Assembly: GCA_017590115.1 (NCBI GenBank)
Contig: JAGGNK010006548.1
Location: forward strand, 248,001-312,000
Direction of reading: 5' to 3'
From: Montifringilla adamsi
Lineage: Eukaryota; Chordata; Aves; Passeriformes; Passeridae
DNA length: 64,000 bases
Part shown: piece by piece, positions 23,903 to 36,400 of the stretch
How the letters are laid out: the number at the start of each line of letters is the position of its first letter
Position numbering within the stretch: the stretch's first letter is position 1
Notes under the pieces: generated by a model
The model's database searches: none
What the model was told of the DNA's origin: nothing
What the model saw: the letters and a program-made list of their open reading frames with translations, nothing else
Program-made: the position numbers and the translations under genes

Positions 23903-24545
23903 AACAGAAATTTCTCCAACCCAGTAGAGAGACAGCACAGATTTTTTTTATGGCAACAGTGCTTTGGTCTGGTTGACAGCCTGGAGATTGGTAAAGGGCT
24001 GGACTTGGTGGGACGGTGACTCTCCCACTGGGGTCCTGCAAGGCAACTAATCTTATCAAAAGCCTCTTTGCAATTATTGTCTCCATTTGGCTGCTAATTT
24101 TGCTGATGCCATTCACCCTGCATTATTGAAATAGGGAGTCCAACATAAACACTGAGCCAAAATCTGTATATAATCCCCCAAATAACCAGAATTTGCATCT
24201 TAGAATATTTAAGGGGGATCAATTCACTGTTTTGAGGGGATTAAGTCTTTGTTGGGTTGTTCAGCGCAGGCTGCTGTGTTTTGCTCTGGCTACTTCCACA
24301 ACTTTTTGTGAGGATTCTTGTGCCCACCTTTGCCTGGTTGTTCACACGTGTTTAAAAAATTCTGATTAACTTATGAATTCTTACTGGAGTTTATTAACTT
24401 TGTCAGGAAGATGAAAAGGCAAGGCAAATTACGCATCAAGCAGATGTAAATTTTTTTTAAAGAGAAAATGTCTGTTTCTTCTTTCCCTCTCACTCTTGTC
24501 AAAACCCACAGATTTTAGTGAATTTTTGGGAAATAAAATAAAATA
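23903..24545. other. unique noncoding stretch
   Basis: Nothing recognised. The 24010-24140 part is complex, non-repetitive sequence. Confidence 0.5.
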
Positions 24546-24608
24546 TATTTACATTTACATTTATATTTAAATTTACATTTACATTTATATTTATATTTAC
24601 ATTTACAT
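24546..24608. repeat. (TTTACA/TTTATA)n hexanucleotide microsatellite
   Basis: Ten or so hexamers alternating between ATTTAC and ATTTAT with one ATTTAA. The phase is kept throughout. Confidence 0.93.
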
Positions 24609-26402
24609 AAGTACATTTGCAAAATATAACTTATTTTTATAAGTTAGGATAATTGGTTTATTTGGAGGTAACTGGAAAACTGTCCATAATCTTTTTACTG
24701 TATAACCTGAAATATTTTTACCAGACAACAATTTTATATTAAACAAAAATATAATCTTAGCAGGCAACGGAATATGCAAAAATGGAGATTTCTAAGTATT
24801 TTATTTTTTTGTGCTGCTAGATTGATTTTATCTTTTTTGCTTAAGACTCCAACCATATTTTTTGTATGAATTATGTATATAAAAAAGAATGAGTAGCTCT
24901 TCTGAAGAAATTCTTAGAATAATTTGCTGTTGTTAGTGACCTCCTCTGTTTTCCTATTTCTAATTTTGATATTGGAGGTAAAATGCTGAATTTTAAAATG
25001 TTTATTCTTGTCTTCATTATCATCTGCTGTGTGGCTATAGTGTGTCAGCTGCTTTTGAGGAAGGCTTGAAACACATGACCTTGCTTGCAAAACTTGTGAA
25101 TTTGATAGCCAAAACAAACAGCTGATGTGGGAACACAAAGATAATATGGAAGTTAAAGGAGTAATAGATTGGTAGCTTCTCTCTATTTTTATTTTAAGGA
25201 GAAAAAACAGGTCTAATCCTACAGTTTCTAGACCTTCTTTTAGGTGAAATCAATGAATAAAACAAAATAGGTGGCCATCTAGCTAGAATAGCCTGAGACA
25301 CCACTGAATAAATTTTAAATTTATTGTCCCAGATGAGGTCATACCATATTCATAGAATTAATACAGGTGATCTTAGCAGGGTATTTATCTTACTACCCTG
25401 AATAATCTAATTTCTTCCCAGTAGTATTATTGATCCTGTATCTTGGAAAAAGCCTCAAAAACTAAAAACTGAAAAAAAAAAATAAAAGAAGGAAAAAAAT
25501 TAAAGCTGTTTTGGACTTGACATAGAATAATTACTTTTAATAACCAATGTAAATCATCATAGATTCTTGATTCAATATAGTGACTTCTGATTTACTTTGT
25601 CTGATTGATGGGAGAATTGCATTTGCACTTTAAAAGGCCAGTGGTTTCATTTTCATAAGTAAAATAGAGGGATTCTTATGAAGCAGCTGTATTTATTTAT
25701 TTGTGGGTGTTTGTGAGGAGACACCAGAAACTACACAAATGTTGCACTGCAAACCACTCTGATGGATGGGTGGTGTGGAGTGCCCTTAATGTGAGATATT
25801 CAGCTTTGCATCTCCCCCACTCATATGTTACCACTAACTTGGTTTTATGCTTCATTATTAATCTGTAAACTGTCTGAAGAACAACAGGAGATGAATGTCC
25901 AGGCTGAAATGGGCGGGGGCAGTCATTGATCAAACCACTCAAGACAGCTCCCATCGATTTCTTGGAGATACGCATCCCTACATGTCTGCAGTAATATAGG
26001 AATGTGCCTTGCAATACAAAAAAAAATTGGTCTTAAAAAAAAAAAAAAAAGGAAATAAAATCCCATATATTTAGATTTTGCTTAGGAGGTAAAAGATTTT
26101 ATAGCATTACTTGTGTGTGTTGTGGTTTGTTTTATTGGTCGTTTTGACATCACTAAGTTCTGGTGGCTGGGCTGCTAAGAGCTTTTTAATTGTGGATAAA
26201 AAAGCACTGAACAGAAGAGTGGCTACAACTTCTGTAGGTGGGGAGTTTAGATGACTTGTTTTATGTCTCTGAGAAGCTTCCAAAGGCCAAGCTTTTCTTG
26301 TAATGGTGCAAGGCTGAGCTGGATTGGTCAACAGGCTTTAAAGTTTTCCTTTCTCTTTATCAGAGATGAAAAATTCTCAAAAATTTAAGAATTTATTTTT
26401 GA
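24609..26402. other. unique AT-rich noncoding stretch
   Basis: No gene or known repeat. A-rich runs lie at about 25470-25500 and 26016-26050. Confidence 0.5.
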
Positions 26403-26515
26403 GATTTTCCATTACTTAAAAAAAAAAACAAAACAAAACAAAAACAAAACCACCAAAACCCCAGAAAATAACCCCCAAAAAACAAATGAGGAAAACAAAC
26501 AAACAGAAAAAAAAA
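26403..26515. repeat. A/C-rich low-complexity tract
   Basis: An A run passes into AAAAC units, then ACC and CCCC interruptions, then AAAC units. Its first part matches 23476-23530 in order of blocks (gattttccattactt, A run, ccagaaaataacccc). Confidence 0.9.
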
Positions 26516-26620
26516 TCCTGTGCAATTTAGCTGAAAACCTTCAAGGGGAAATAACTTCTTTCTGGTCCAGATGCATTCCCTCTTCAGGAATTAGACTGAA
26601 ATTTCTTGCAGGATATTTGC

Positions 26621-26646
26621 TGAAATATAAATAAATAAATAAATAA
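26621..26646. repeat. (AAAT)n microsatellite
   Basis: Five to six AAAT tetramers. Confidence 0.85.
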
Positions 26647-26838
26647 CAGAAAGAATTGAAAACTTGTATGCAATGATTTTAAAAGTTGTTGGATTAGGCC
26701 TAAAATATGCACACATTGGCTTCAATAAAGAAGGATGTATGTGTATACATGCACACACACACACCTGTAGCCAAAATATGATGAATTGTTGAGAGTTAAA
26801 ACTGGGCACTAATTTTGGTAATGAAGGGCATGGAATGA

Positions 26839-26916
26839 GATTAATTAATTATGTGATAAATTTCATTTCTGTCCCTTGATTAATTAATTTTGTGATACAT
26901 TTAAGTTCTGTCCCTT
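26839..26916. repeat. 39-bp tandem duplication
   Basis: Two abutting 39-bp units, each starting gattaattaatt and ending ttctgtccctt. They differ at 4 of 39 positions. Confidence 0.95.
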
Positions 26917-29900
26917 GATAATATCTAATTGGGATTTGATACAAACCTGGGACAGGAAAAGTTAAATATGTCTCATCAAACATTTATGCCTTGCCTTGTT
27001 ATATGCTGCCCCTTCAAATTCTGAGGAATGAGGAATGTTAAAAGTTGGCAGTGGTGATAACTGATGCCTTTACAAAGCCCCCCACATCCACTCCTGTTCA
27101 AACATGAACATATTATACTTTATTTTAGGGGAATTCACATTTACGTTTTTTCATAATTTCCAACATCTGAAAGAAAATTAATCTGGGTATAAGAATGGAG
27201 AGAGTTATGTAATAGTTTCTTAGCCTAGAAGAAAATGTGCATCTTTTCCGTACAATGACTAATTTTCATGAATCACATAAACAATAAAGAGGAATATTGT
27301 TTGTCTTATAATGTCACTTCCATCTTCCATTTATTCCTCTTCAGTGGCTCTCTTAACTCAAAGATTTCAGCTTTGCCTTGCAGCATGGATCTGAAGCACA
27401 GCTGAACCAGTTATTAAAACACAGAGTGTTCTGAGCCAAGGAAATAATCAAAATTCCAATTAATGCTGCTGCAGCATAACACTATTGTCATAGTAACAGT
27501 GGCATGAAAGTTTACATCAAAAGCCTTGTTAGGAAGTGCCAGTCTAAAAGCAATCAAATCCCTGGGAAAGCATTCAGAAGTTCAAAAGAAACTAATGAAA
27601 GAGGCCTTGAGGATGTAATTTCATCAACAGTTATTCTTAGTTAATAGAGGCAACACAACCAGGGTCTTCTGTTGCAGGGAGGTTCTGTGGTAAAAACAAA
27701 TGTATTAGAGCAATTGTGCCGGGATTAACAGAAACAAAGGGGCTCTGTGCAGAAACCAAAGCACGGATTTGTGTTTGCAAAAGCTAAATCCAAACAACAG
27801 TAGCAGCATTAGGAAGGTTCTGGAAACGAAGCTGTATGGACTGAAAAAACGCGTAGGGATCTTGGTTTGGAGTGCCTAGAAAGGAGGAGTTTGCAGGGTC
27901 TTTCAGACTGAGCAAATGCTTTAAATGCTTAGCTGAGTGGTCCTCGGTGTGTGCCCTTGAATAATATGCTGCCTAAAAGACTGTCTGATCTACCAAGGAG
28001 GCAGAGAGAGACGAAAAAAGGCAGGAGAAAGTGAAATACATTGGGAGAGCGCATGGTGTTGTTAGGCAGCATTAGAGATTTTATATTATTTCCATCATGA
28101 AGTTAAGGAATATACATCACATGCTTTTTTCCTATTGTGTGTTTTTTGTGGGGTTTTGATGGGGGAAGTGGGTTGTTGTTGATTACAGTTTGAAAGAAGC
28201 TGAAATCCCACAAGAAAAATAATTCTTTAACAGTGTTACAGGAAGAGATAGAGACATTGTCATAAAGATGGATATTCTCATGAGAGTTATGCTGCTTGCT
28301 CAAAGGGAAGAAAAAAACCCACACAGGATCGGAAAGTCATTCCAATATCTCCTAGACACACGAGGCTGCCAGATTCAAACTGAGATAGAGGTCTTGAATT
28401 GCAATCTAACAGAAAACTTGGTCCTCATTTTGAATCAAATTTAGACTTGCTGGTTAAATTTTGCAAGCTTGGATAGCTAAAATCAAGTGAATGTGTCACA
28501 CTGAAATAATCATTGGTTCACGTCCCCAGTAGGTGCAGTGCAGTCCTGTCAAACCAAAAGGAGACGAAAAAGAATAACAGATGTGAAATAGCATCTAAAA
28601 TCAGAAGAGATATGAGAAGTGTAGTCTTGGGAGGAAGGGGAATATGAGATTCATGCACATTCAGGTAATGTTCTTTTGATCTGCTCTCACTCCTGTATTT
28701 CATGCTCATCATTAATGCCTGCACAGAGGGGAGGAAGGATGTAGAACCAGGTAATTAGTTACATATGTACTTTGATCAGTATTGCGTTTTTCTTTATCAA
28801 GTTGTTTGCCAATGTGCTAAGAGAAGAAATAGAGGGTTTTATTTATAGCAATTGTTCAGCCCAGTATGTTGTCATGAGTGTTTCCATAATCTCTACGTTT
28901 AATCGTGTACTTCTTTAATGACAGATTAAAGGTGATTTGGACTTGATTTTATTTCCATCTCATCAAAGCTTTCTTCCTGATAAATTTCTTTATTTTCATG
29001 TCCTTGGTCTCAAGCTGCTGGTAACCAGCATGCTTTTTGAGATTATGAACACTAGGAGAGATAAATAAATGGTGAGTAACAGAAAAGTTAGAATTAGATT
29101 TAGAAATTTCCTGCTTAGTGCTTAAATGTTGACTGTCGGTTGCAGCTGGTGCTGTACACTGTCCCCTGTAAAGTGATGTAGTGCCTGTCAAAAGATAGGT
29201 TCCCCATCACTGTCCTCAGCTTATCATATCCTCCTTTTGCCATTCAACATCAAAGAGAGGGAAAAAAGGGAGTGAGAAGAATCTTCTATGACAGAAACAG
29301 GGTCCTTTGTTCTGCTGGGTGAGCCATTTTCAGGCTAATATTGACATGGAAATGAGGATATAAAGAGGGGCATGGCGGTACCCATTCAGCTCCTGGCTAG
29401 AAGGGAAAAGGGAGCAATACACTGTCAAATCCCAGGAGCGTGTGTAGCTCTGCGTTTATCCTCCACTGACACTGCAGGCAGGGAGCTGCTCAGCCTGTGA
29501 GATGTAGCACAGGTCATTCCCCTTCACATCTTGGCTGGGGGCAGCCTTTGGAACAGGGATTGTGTGTTAACTGTGGCAATTATATATAGGAACTTTCACT
29601 GGAACTTTAAAAATGTGCCCTGCAATAGCCTTAGACAGCAGTCAGCACAGGTCTGGCTTTATGACCCCTCTCCTCTCCATCACAGAGTCCCAGGACACCT
29701 GTCCATAGAGCTCCCCACAGCCACCATAACTAATGAGGCTGTGGAGCAAAGCAGAACAGCATAGGTCACTCACTTCCAACAGTATGACAAGTGTTGGTTC
29801 TGTATAAATTACCTTGTAGGCATGTTTTGTAGAATATTTCATTATTTTGTGTGGCAGCTTCGATAGCAGCAGTATGGGACACATCTCCCATTAGTAGTGT

Positions 29901-32183
29901 ACAATATATTTTCTTGTCAGTTAATCTTGAAAGCTGGCTACCGTTCCTCAAAAAGCCTGAATCTTTCATTTCCTTCTAATAAATACTTCACACTAAATGC
30001 ATTATTGCTAGAAGCCAGTAATCAAATGCTTATCATCACATTTTCCTGTGGCCTATGACAAAAGTATTTTCTGTAGTAGATGCTAAAGGAGGGCAAGGGA
30101 GTAAAATAAGGAAAGGACATCAAAACAAGTGTTAGATTAATAGACTTCTGAACAGCCTGATCTCCTGTAGACAACAGAAAGACTGGAAGGCTCTGAGAAC
30201 TGTAAGGAAATAGAGAATATGTATCAGTGGGAAAAAAACCCAAACAACACAAAGCCAGCCAAACAACAAGAAAGTTCTGAAGAACTTTAACAGGTAAAGT
30301 ATCAACATCTCTTTGAATAGCTTGTATATTTTCTCTGTTCTTTGTACTTTACAGTGTGCAAAATGAGAACCTTTAATCTTGGCCCACTTATGCAATTTAA
30401 AAGAAAGTTACTGGGGACTTAGCTACACCAAAATTGTTGTTATCAATATTTTGGTAGCATAAATGTGTGGGCCAGGGCAATCAGCCACTATTTCTCTGGC
30501 ATCATTATCTTTTGTAGCTCCTTACAAAGAATTAGCTATTTTAGCTGTCTTATACGTGTTCCAGTTTTATATGGCATGCAAGAAAACAGCACGGCAGCAG
30601 CTTGCATTATATTTATTCCAAACAATTATGGTGCAGCTGCCATGTGACTACTGAGAACACAGAGTTGTCAAAGGTTGAAGCAAATGAAGAAAAATAGAAC
30701 GAAAAAACACAAAGGACTCCCTAAAAATGACTGTGAGGAGGTGGTGAGTGGAGGCACGAGAAGGGACAGGCTTAGGATATTAGTTTGCTTTTAGCTTAAA
30801 GCATTTTGAAGAGTAAAGATTCACATAGATTTCTAGAGAAATGGGTCTGCAGATAATTTACTCTGAAAAGCAAGATTTCAGATGATAACTTCTTATTGAC
30901 TGAATCCCATTTTTCTGCTTGCCCTCCAGGAAGGAGCAGGTTTGTAACCTTGGCTTCAACCTCTCAAAGGCTCCAGAGATCCAACTTCCTCTCAGCATGG
31001 CAAAACAACAAAAGTAACCAAAGTAATTCTTTCACAAGCCAAGACCTTCCAGGTCTCTAATGTGCCCGCCCCTGTCAGTGCATATCTCCATTCCTTCCAG
31101 TCAGCACATGGCACAGAGGGAAGATGTTGGGGTGTTTTGGTCTCAATACTTCCACAGGTTGAGAAAACCACTTTCTATGCCTCCTTACCCCTATTGACAG
31201 AGATAAGATCTGTCATTACTCCCACACTTTTTGTTGCCAATATAATGTATATATAAAGCTCTTAGGCTGAGCTTCTTATTAAGGGTAAAATGGTATTTTG
31301 TGAATTGGGCCAATTCCAGTGTGAGAGGTCTTTAGTGAGCTGTAGTACAGTTATTAATGAAGGGTAAGGTGAAAAAGCTGCCTAACTGGAGAGTTTCTTG
31401 GTATTTTTTAAACTGCTTAAAGCCCAGTAATATATTTAAGGAAAATAAAAGTGAAAAATCAATCTGTTCTAATGTATCTGCCTGTTCATCTGTGTAGGTT
31501 TTTTTTTACATTACCATCCTATCACAATATCTGAACAGTTTTCACACAAAAAAATCAATAACAGTGGTGTTATCTCTCCCTGCCCTTGCTGGCTTTTCTC
31601 CTTTTCACTCCTTCTCTCATGCAGGCTTCAAGTTCATCTCCTGCATGCTGTGAGCATTAGCACTGCCCCTCATATGGCTTGGCTGAGGAAGGGAACCCAT
31701 TTCACCTGACAACCTGGTGTCCAGACACTGAGATTTACCCTTTTTACTGCAGCTACCATGTACCCTGATGAGATGTTGTTGTCTTAAGAGCATAGAAATT
31801 TGGGAATAAATAAATCTCTTTGCCTTCTAGATGATTCTCAGCGATTAGAAGGGATGGGTGTGGCTGGGTTTAATTTCTGATTAGACCCAGTTCTGTACTT
31901 TAAGTCTGGTTATGTGCAATAAATCCTAGATGCAGCACTAGTGTGGCTTACACTGTTATTCTGGTCACAGTCATCATCACAAATGCCCAATTAATACAGT
32001 TTACTCATTTGACAGTCTAAGTCTGGCCAAGTTCAATAGGAATTTTTATGAACACAGATTCACAAATAATGCAGCTTATTGAAGCAAAAAGTTTTAGATT
32101 CTTTTTAGAATGTTGAGGAAAAATTTACTAGACTTGCAAAATATAAGTGTTATGTACAAGTGTTCCTGGGTATGTTATGGTGC
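26917..32183. other. unique AT-rich noncoding stretch
   Basis: No gene, CR1 or LTR recognised over 5.3 kb. The 27340-27800 part is complex, non-repetitive sequence with CpG and TAAT-type motifs and could be regulatory. The 29310-29580 part is less AT-rich. Frames such as 28949-29191 (-), 29531-29764 (+) and 30132-30395 (-) have no recognisable motif. Confidence 0.5.
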
Positions 32184-32793
32184 TGTCATGGATTGACCCT
32201 GGCACAGTGAAATCATCTCCTCCATCTTGGGTGCTCTCATCTGCTGATATTCCTTCACCTACACAAACCTTCTTCTTTCTCATCCTCCGTCCCCTCTCAG
32301 TTCTCAGCTAAGGAGGATCAGTGTTTTTTACAGCTTCCACTGTTTCAACTCCAAAAAGATTAAAAGCTCAGCCCAGTCTGCTGGCGGCTGGGCACCTTGC
32401 CCCCCACTTCTCCTCCTGGCCACGGTGCCTGCACAAGATATCAAATTTCAAGCCAGCACAGTCTCTATCACTCTCTCCCGGGTGGGGCTGCCCAAACCAT
32501 CCCAGAACTCCTCCACCCTTGCATCTTGCAGGCTCCGGCCTCCCTTCCCTCAGGTCGCATGGCCTCCCCTTCCGCACCCAGACGCAGCTGGGCAGGGGAG
32601 GAGATCAGATCAACTCACCTGCCAGACTCCAAAGAGGAAGTCTCTCTGGGAATGCTCTGCTTTTAACCCCTGTGTGTTCTCAGAGGCGTATCCAAGTCCC
32701 CAGTGGCCACACCAGGTGCCAATTTAAAATCTGGCCACTGATTGGTTTGACCATAACTTTCCCAAAACCTCACTTCCTGGTCAAACCACGACA
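32184..32793 (-). mobile_element. solo LTR of an endogenous retrovirus, 610 bp
   Basis: The element starts with TG and ends with CA. Its ends form an imperfect 15-bp inverted repeat (tgtcatggattgacc and ggtcaaaccacgaca, 13 of 15 matching as reverse complements). The flanking five bases, ggtgc on the left and ggtcc on the right, are a likely target-site duplication with one change. A promoter-like CCAAT box and TTAAAAG box lie in order on the minus strand, so that is taken as the sense strand. No gag, pol or env sequence adjoins it, so it is a solo LTR left by recombination between two LTRs. The end sequence is like songbird LTRs, but I cannot name the family. The 174-codon plus-strand frame across it is antisense and meaningless. 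Confidence 0.85.
32660..32745 (-). promoter_or_regulatory. putative LTR promoter (CCAAT box and TATA-like box)
   Basis: On the minus strand CCAAT (32741-32745, in aaaccaatcagtgg) is followed about 75 bp downstream by ttaaaag (32660-32666). This order and spacing fit a U3 promoter. Activity is not shown. I see no clear AATAAA signal inside the LTR. Confidence 0.45.
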
Positions 32794-33129
32794 GGTCCAC
32801 ACAAATCTTTATACCAAAATGCCATCTCTGCTTTGGGGAGCATAAAGGAGTGAGCCCTCCAACTAGGCTGTAAGGTGATCATGCTTTCAGCCTCTGCCCT
32901 GAAGAATTTAAAATGTCAAATTCATGCTTATGGGAGAAGTGGAGGTGAGACTGTAGCCAAATATCCTGTTACTGCTGTCATAAAACAGGGGTGGGGCGGG
33001 CAGGCAGACACTTGATGTGTAAATGGTTTGCATTGGATTGGAAAGGATCTGAGAAATCATCTAGTTCCAACACTGCTGGGTTTATCTGCTCCACTGGACT
33101 TCAATCACCTGCTGAACTGAAGCATTCTG
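32794..33129. other. unique stretch with a short CR1-like piece
   Basis: Mostly unrecognised sequence between the LTR and a T-rich tract. The only repeat-like piece is at 33032-33077. Confidence 0.5.
33032..33077 (-). mobile_element. probable short CR1 3' end remnant
   Basis: The block ggattggaaaggatctgaga with aatcatctagttccaac matches the reverse complement of the CR1 3' end (ggttggaagggacc...atcatctagttccaac). Only about 45 bp is recognisable. Confidence 0.5.
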
Positions 33130-33206
33130 AAGTTTTTTGTTGTTTTGCTTTGTAGCTTTTGTATCTTTTTTTTCCTTTCTTTTTTCTTTTTTTTTTTTTT
33201 TCCCTA
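33130..33206. repeat. T-rich tract
   Basis: T runs of 8 to 15 interrupted by single C and G bases. Confidence 0.9.
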
Positions 33207-36200
33207 GTTTGCCAAACTCTCCTGACTTTTGCATTCTCTCTGTATGCGACGAGGGCGGCTGTGTGAGCTGCTCAGAGAATAATTATCCCTGCTGAGACCC
33301 GAGGAGGCAATTCATCATGTCAGACTAACAATGGATGCAGATAGCACAAGGAAGACTACATAACTAAGCATTGAAAATTAAGCACAGAGTGCACTGAATT
33401 TCCCTGGTGAATATAGAATTTGGGGTCGTTATCTCACATTTTTGCTGAATATCAGTGGACTTATTTTGAGGCTAACTGATGCATCACTTTGGCTTTATTT
33501 CCATCTGGCAGAAAAACAGAGGATTTATGGCTCTTCCAAAGAACCCATCAAGCAATGCTATGAATAGTATCAAACAGTCTTTTTACTAAATTCTGCTTGC
33601 CTTGGGGGTATGTGTAATTATCTCTTCTGATATATTGCATATTGAATAGTATTTATTTTTATTGTGCTGTGCAATAGTACGTTTCTGTTCCATTTATTGG
33701 CATCTTGCAGATAGATGGCAATTTAATATAAATTTGTTATTTATTCCAGGGGAAGGTTTCTCTGAGTGCTTGGATCTGGGTAAATAAACTTCATTTACAG
33801 CTCCCATACTGGTGGGCTCTTTCCTCCTTTCAGACCTGGCGTGCAGCAGGAACACCCACACCAGGTCTGCGCCTACTCCTGTGAATTCCCAGGCCCCAAA
33901 TTCAGAATCTGCTGAATTCCATAGCAGGGAGGCATGCAGTTTATATAAAATAAGAGAATTTTTTAGGGCTGCATGGAAGAGAGGTGTTAATCAGTTGGGT
34001 ATGTCTGATGTTAATGTAAAGAAAGTAAATTATATCTGGCAGAGATATAATTTTTTAAGGGGATTTCACATATACATACATACATACGTACATGCATACA
34101 TAAAAATGTATATATCTTAATATATATGTGTATGTTTATGTATAGATATGTATATTTGTGAGTACATGTATATTCTTATCCTTCTTTTAAGGCTTTGATA
34201 ACTTCGCAGATAAGATGTTTTGAAGATGTTTTCAGCTAGCTTTTTCTGTGAGTAAATTCTCCTCTATCATTAAGAAGCGTGGGCAGGCAATTCAGGTTGG
34301 TAATATTAAAAGATAAACTGCTATGACATTAATTTCACTGCTATGTAATATGAAGGGTATTTTGAAATTTAAAAAAAAATCCATGAATAAGAGTAATTTG
34401 TGGTTTTCTGACTATTAATTTGAGATTGGACCTTTAAAATAGTAATCTTAGCTTACAAAATTCTTGTTTCAGATGTCTTATAAGCTAATGAGAGAAGTTA
34501 GGTCTCTTCTGCCTGTGTTTTTTCCAGGGAGTATTTTCACTTATTTCACAGAAGGGAGATGGAGAAAAGCAAAAGAAATTTTTCAGAACTTTAGGGTGAA
34601 AAAGTTTAAGAGCCAGATACTGAGCAAAACTATTTTCTTACTTTTTACAAATACAGCTGGAAATAAAGCCATTCTCAAAAAATGTGCTGCAATGGACTGG
34701 TGAAGTTCACTAGGGGAAAGCCACAACACAAAGCTAGCTTATGATTGAAAGAGTAATGCCTGTGCACTCAGGGGGATCTGCATGTGAATAACTGTGCCAG
34801 GGCAATATCCTCAGAAAAATGTAGTGGAAGGAGAGAGAATTTCTGTATAGCAGCCTCTGTGTGCACCAGTACTCACCTGGGTGAATCACTCTTTAAGGGC
34901 TGGGCTGTTACACAGATTTCCTGCCCCTGGAAGAGAGAGGAGATGTGTCACATCACTCTCCCACCCCTCTAAGAGTGTGAAGGGGAAAGGTGAGGTCCTG
35001 GCTCTGTCCCCCCTCAATGCTGCCTCATGCAGGGTGCTGCCCGGGCTGTAAATCACTACAGCACAGAGAGAAAAGAGAATGATACCTGGAGACGGACCTC
35101 AAGAGTGGAGCCTTGTGTTTGCTCCTTGTTTTAAGCTGACAATAAGCCCCTTATCCTAGGGTTTCTTGCTGTTATCACAAGTAGTGCTTGTCTTGTCAAG
35201 ATATCCTTGTGCCAGGGAGGAGGAAATGTGACAGCCTCCCTTCAGCCTGGTGAAACTGGGAGCATCAAACCTCTGTAATGTCCCAAAGCTTCACCTGGCG
35301 ATTCACACAGTTTAGCAGCTCTTTTGCTTTTCACTGAGCTGAAAGTCTTCCATGCCTGCTGGCCAGAAATAATTTATCTGGAATTCACACAGGTTTTCAT
35401 CTTTTGGAAGAGTTTTCTATTCAGTTCCATGGTGAGTCTGTGAGACTGGACTGTGAGACTTCATGAAATAACATCAAACCCAGTCCACACTAGAATCCTT
35501 GTACTTTGGAAATTTGAAAGGCATGTGAAAAGTTAAATTAGGCTTAACACAGCAAGTGATGTATTCCTCATGAAATTCAACAACTGTGCTTAACACAGGA
35601 ATGTTGTGGTAATATTCCTTATTGAGGTGTTAAGAACTGTACAATGCAGGACTAGTTTCAGGAATTGTGCTCTGTGGAAAGCTGCAAGCCTTGTAGTCCT
35701 GTGCAACTGTAAGGGCCAAGAAGATCTTCATAATTTTTGCAAAAATAATTTCTGATTGAGTAAGAGAGTAATTTTTGTACACAGAAGAGTGGATTCTGAA
35801 CTGGAAAACCAGTGAATAGTCTCGGCTGTAGGTTAGGATACAGAGTTATGTGTATGACAATATCAGGGCCTACTGTGAAGTAACAGTGTTTGCTCAGTGG
35901 AGCAGCAGCTCGGAAACACATGATTTGGGGTTTTGATTTCAGGAAAAGAGGGGGAAAGGAAGTCGCAAAATACATACGATGATGCTAACCTGGAATGAGA
36001 TTCTAAGAAAACTACATTTTTGTAATTTTGAAGTAAAATGAAGTGCATGGCTATAATGCTTCAACAAACACCTTCACTCTGTGACTTCTGTAATTGCCAG
36101 TGCGGTGTAAACATAGTGATGGATTTTGTGATGTTTCTACTTAACTGTGATGCTGAAAATACAGCTTCAGTCTTGATTGCTGTTTTCACACTCCCAATTC

Positions 36201-36249
36201 AGAGAAGCTAAAGGTATTTTAAAATCAGTTATGGACTAAGTGGAATCTG
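33207..36249. other. unique AT-rich noncoding stretch
   Basis: No gene recognised. The part at 33225-33400 is CpG-containing complex sequence and may be a conserved element. A TACA-type microsatellite lies at 34070-34175. Frames at 33812-34120 and 35658-35975 have no motif and partly run into simple repeats. Confidence 0.5.
34070..34175. repeat. (TACA)n / (TA,TG)n imperfect microsatellite
   Basis: Four to five TACA units pass into degenerate TATATGTGTATG-type alternating purine-pyrimidine sequence. Confidence 0.9.
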
Positions 36250-36400
36250 AGGCCCTGGAACCGTTTGCTCAGGGAAGCTGTGGCTGCCCCGTCCCCGGAA
36301 GTGTCCAAGGCCAGGTAGACAGGGCTTGGAACCTGGGATACTGGAAGGTGTCCCTGCCCCTGGCAGGGGGCTGGAGCTGGAAGAGATTTAAGGTCATGTC
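36250..36400 (+). mobile_element. CR1 LINE 3' end fragment
   Basis: Blocks ggaagctgtggctgccccg, ccggaagtgtccaaggccag, ggcttggaacctgggatact, ggaaggtgtccctgcccctg and a ggagctggaagagatttaag end match the CR1 'SLEVFKARLDGAWSNLG'-region 3' module. It is about 150 bp, and the final tail is lost. Confidence 0.92.

Noticed and set aside
32321..32845. 174-codon plus-strand open frame, the longest in the window
   Set aside because: It lies across the solo LTR, antisense to its inferred direction, and runs past the LTR end. It has no domain, and its openness reflects C-rich LTR sequence.
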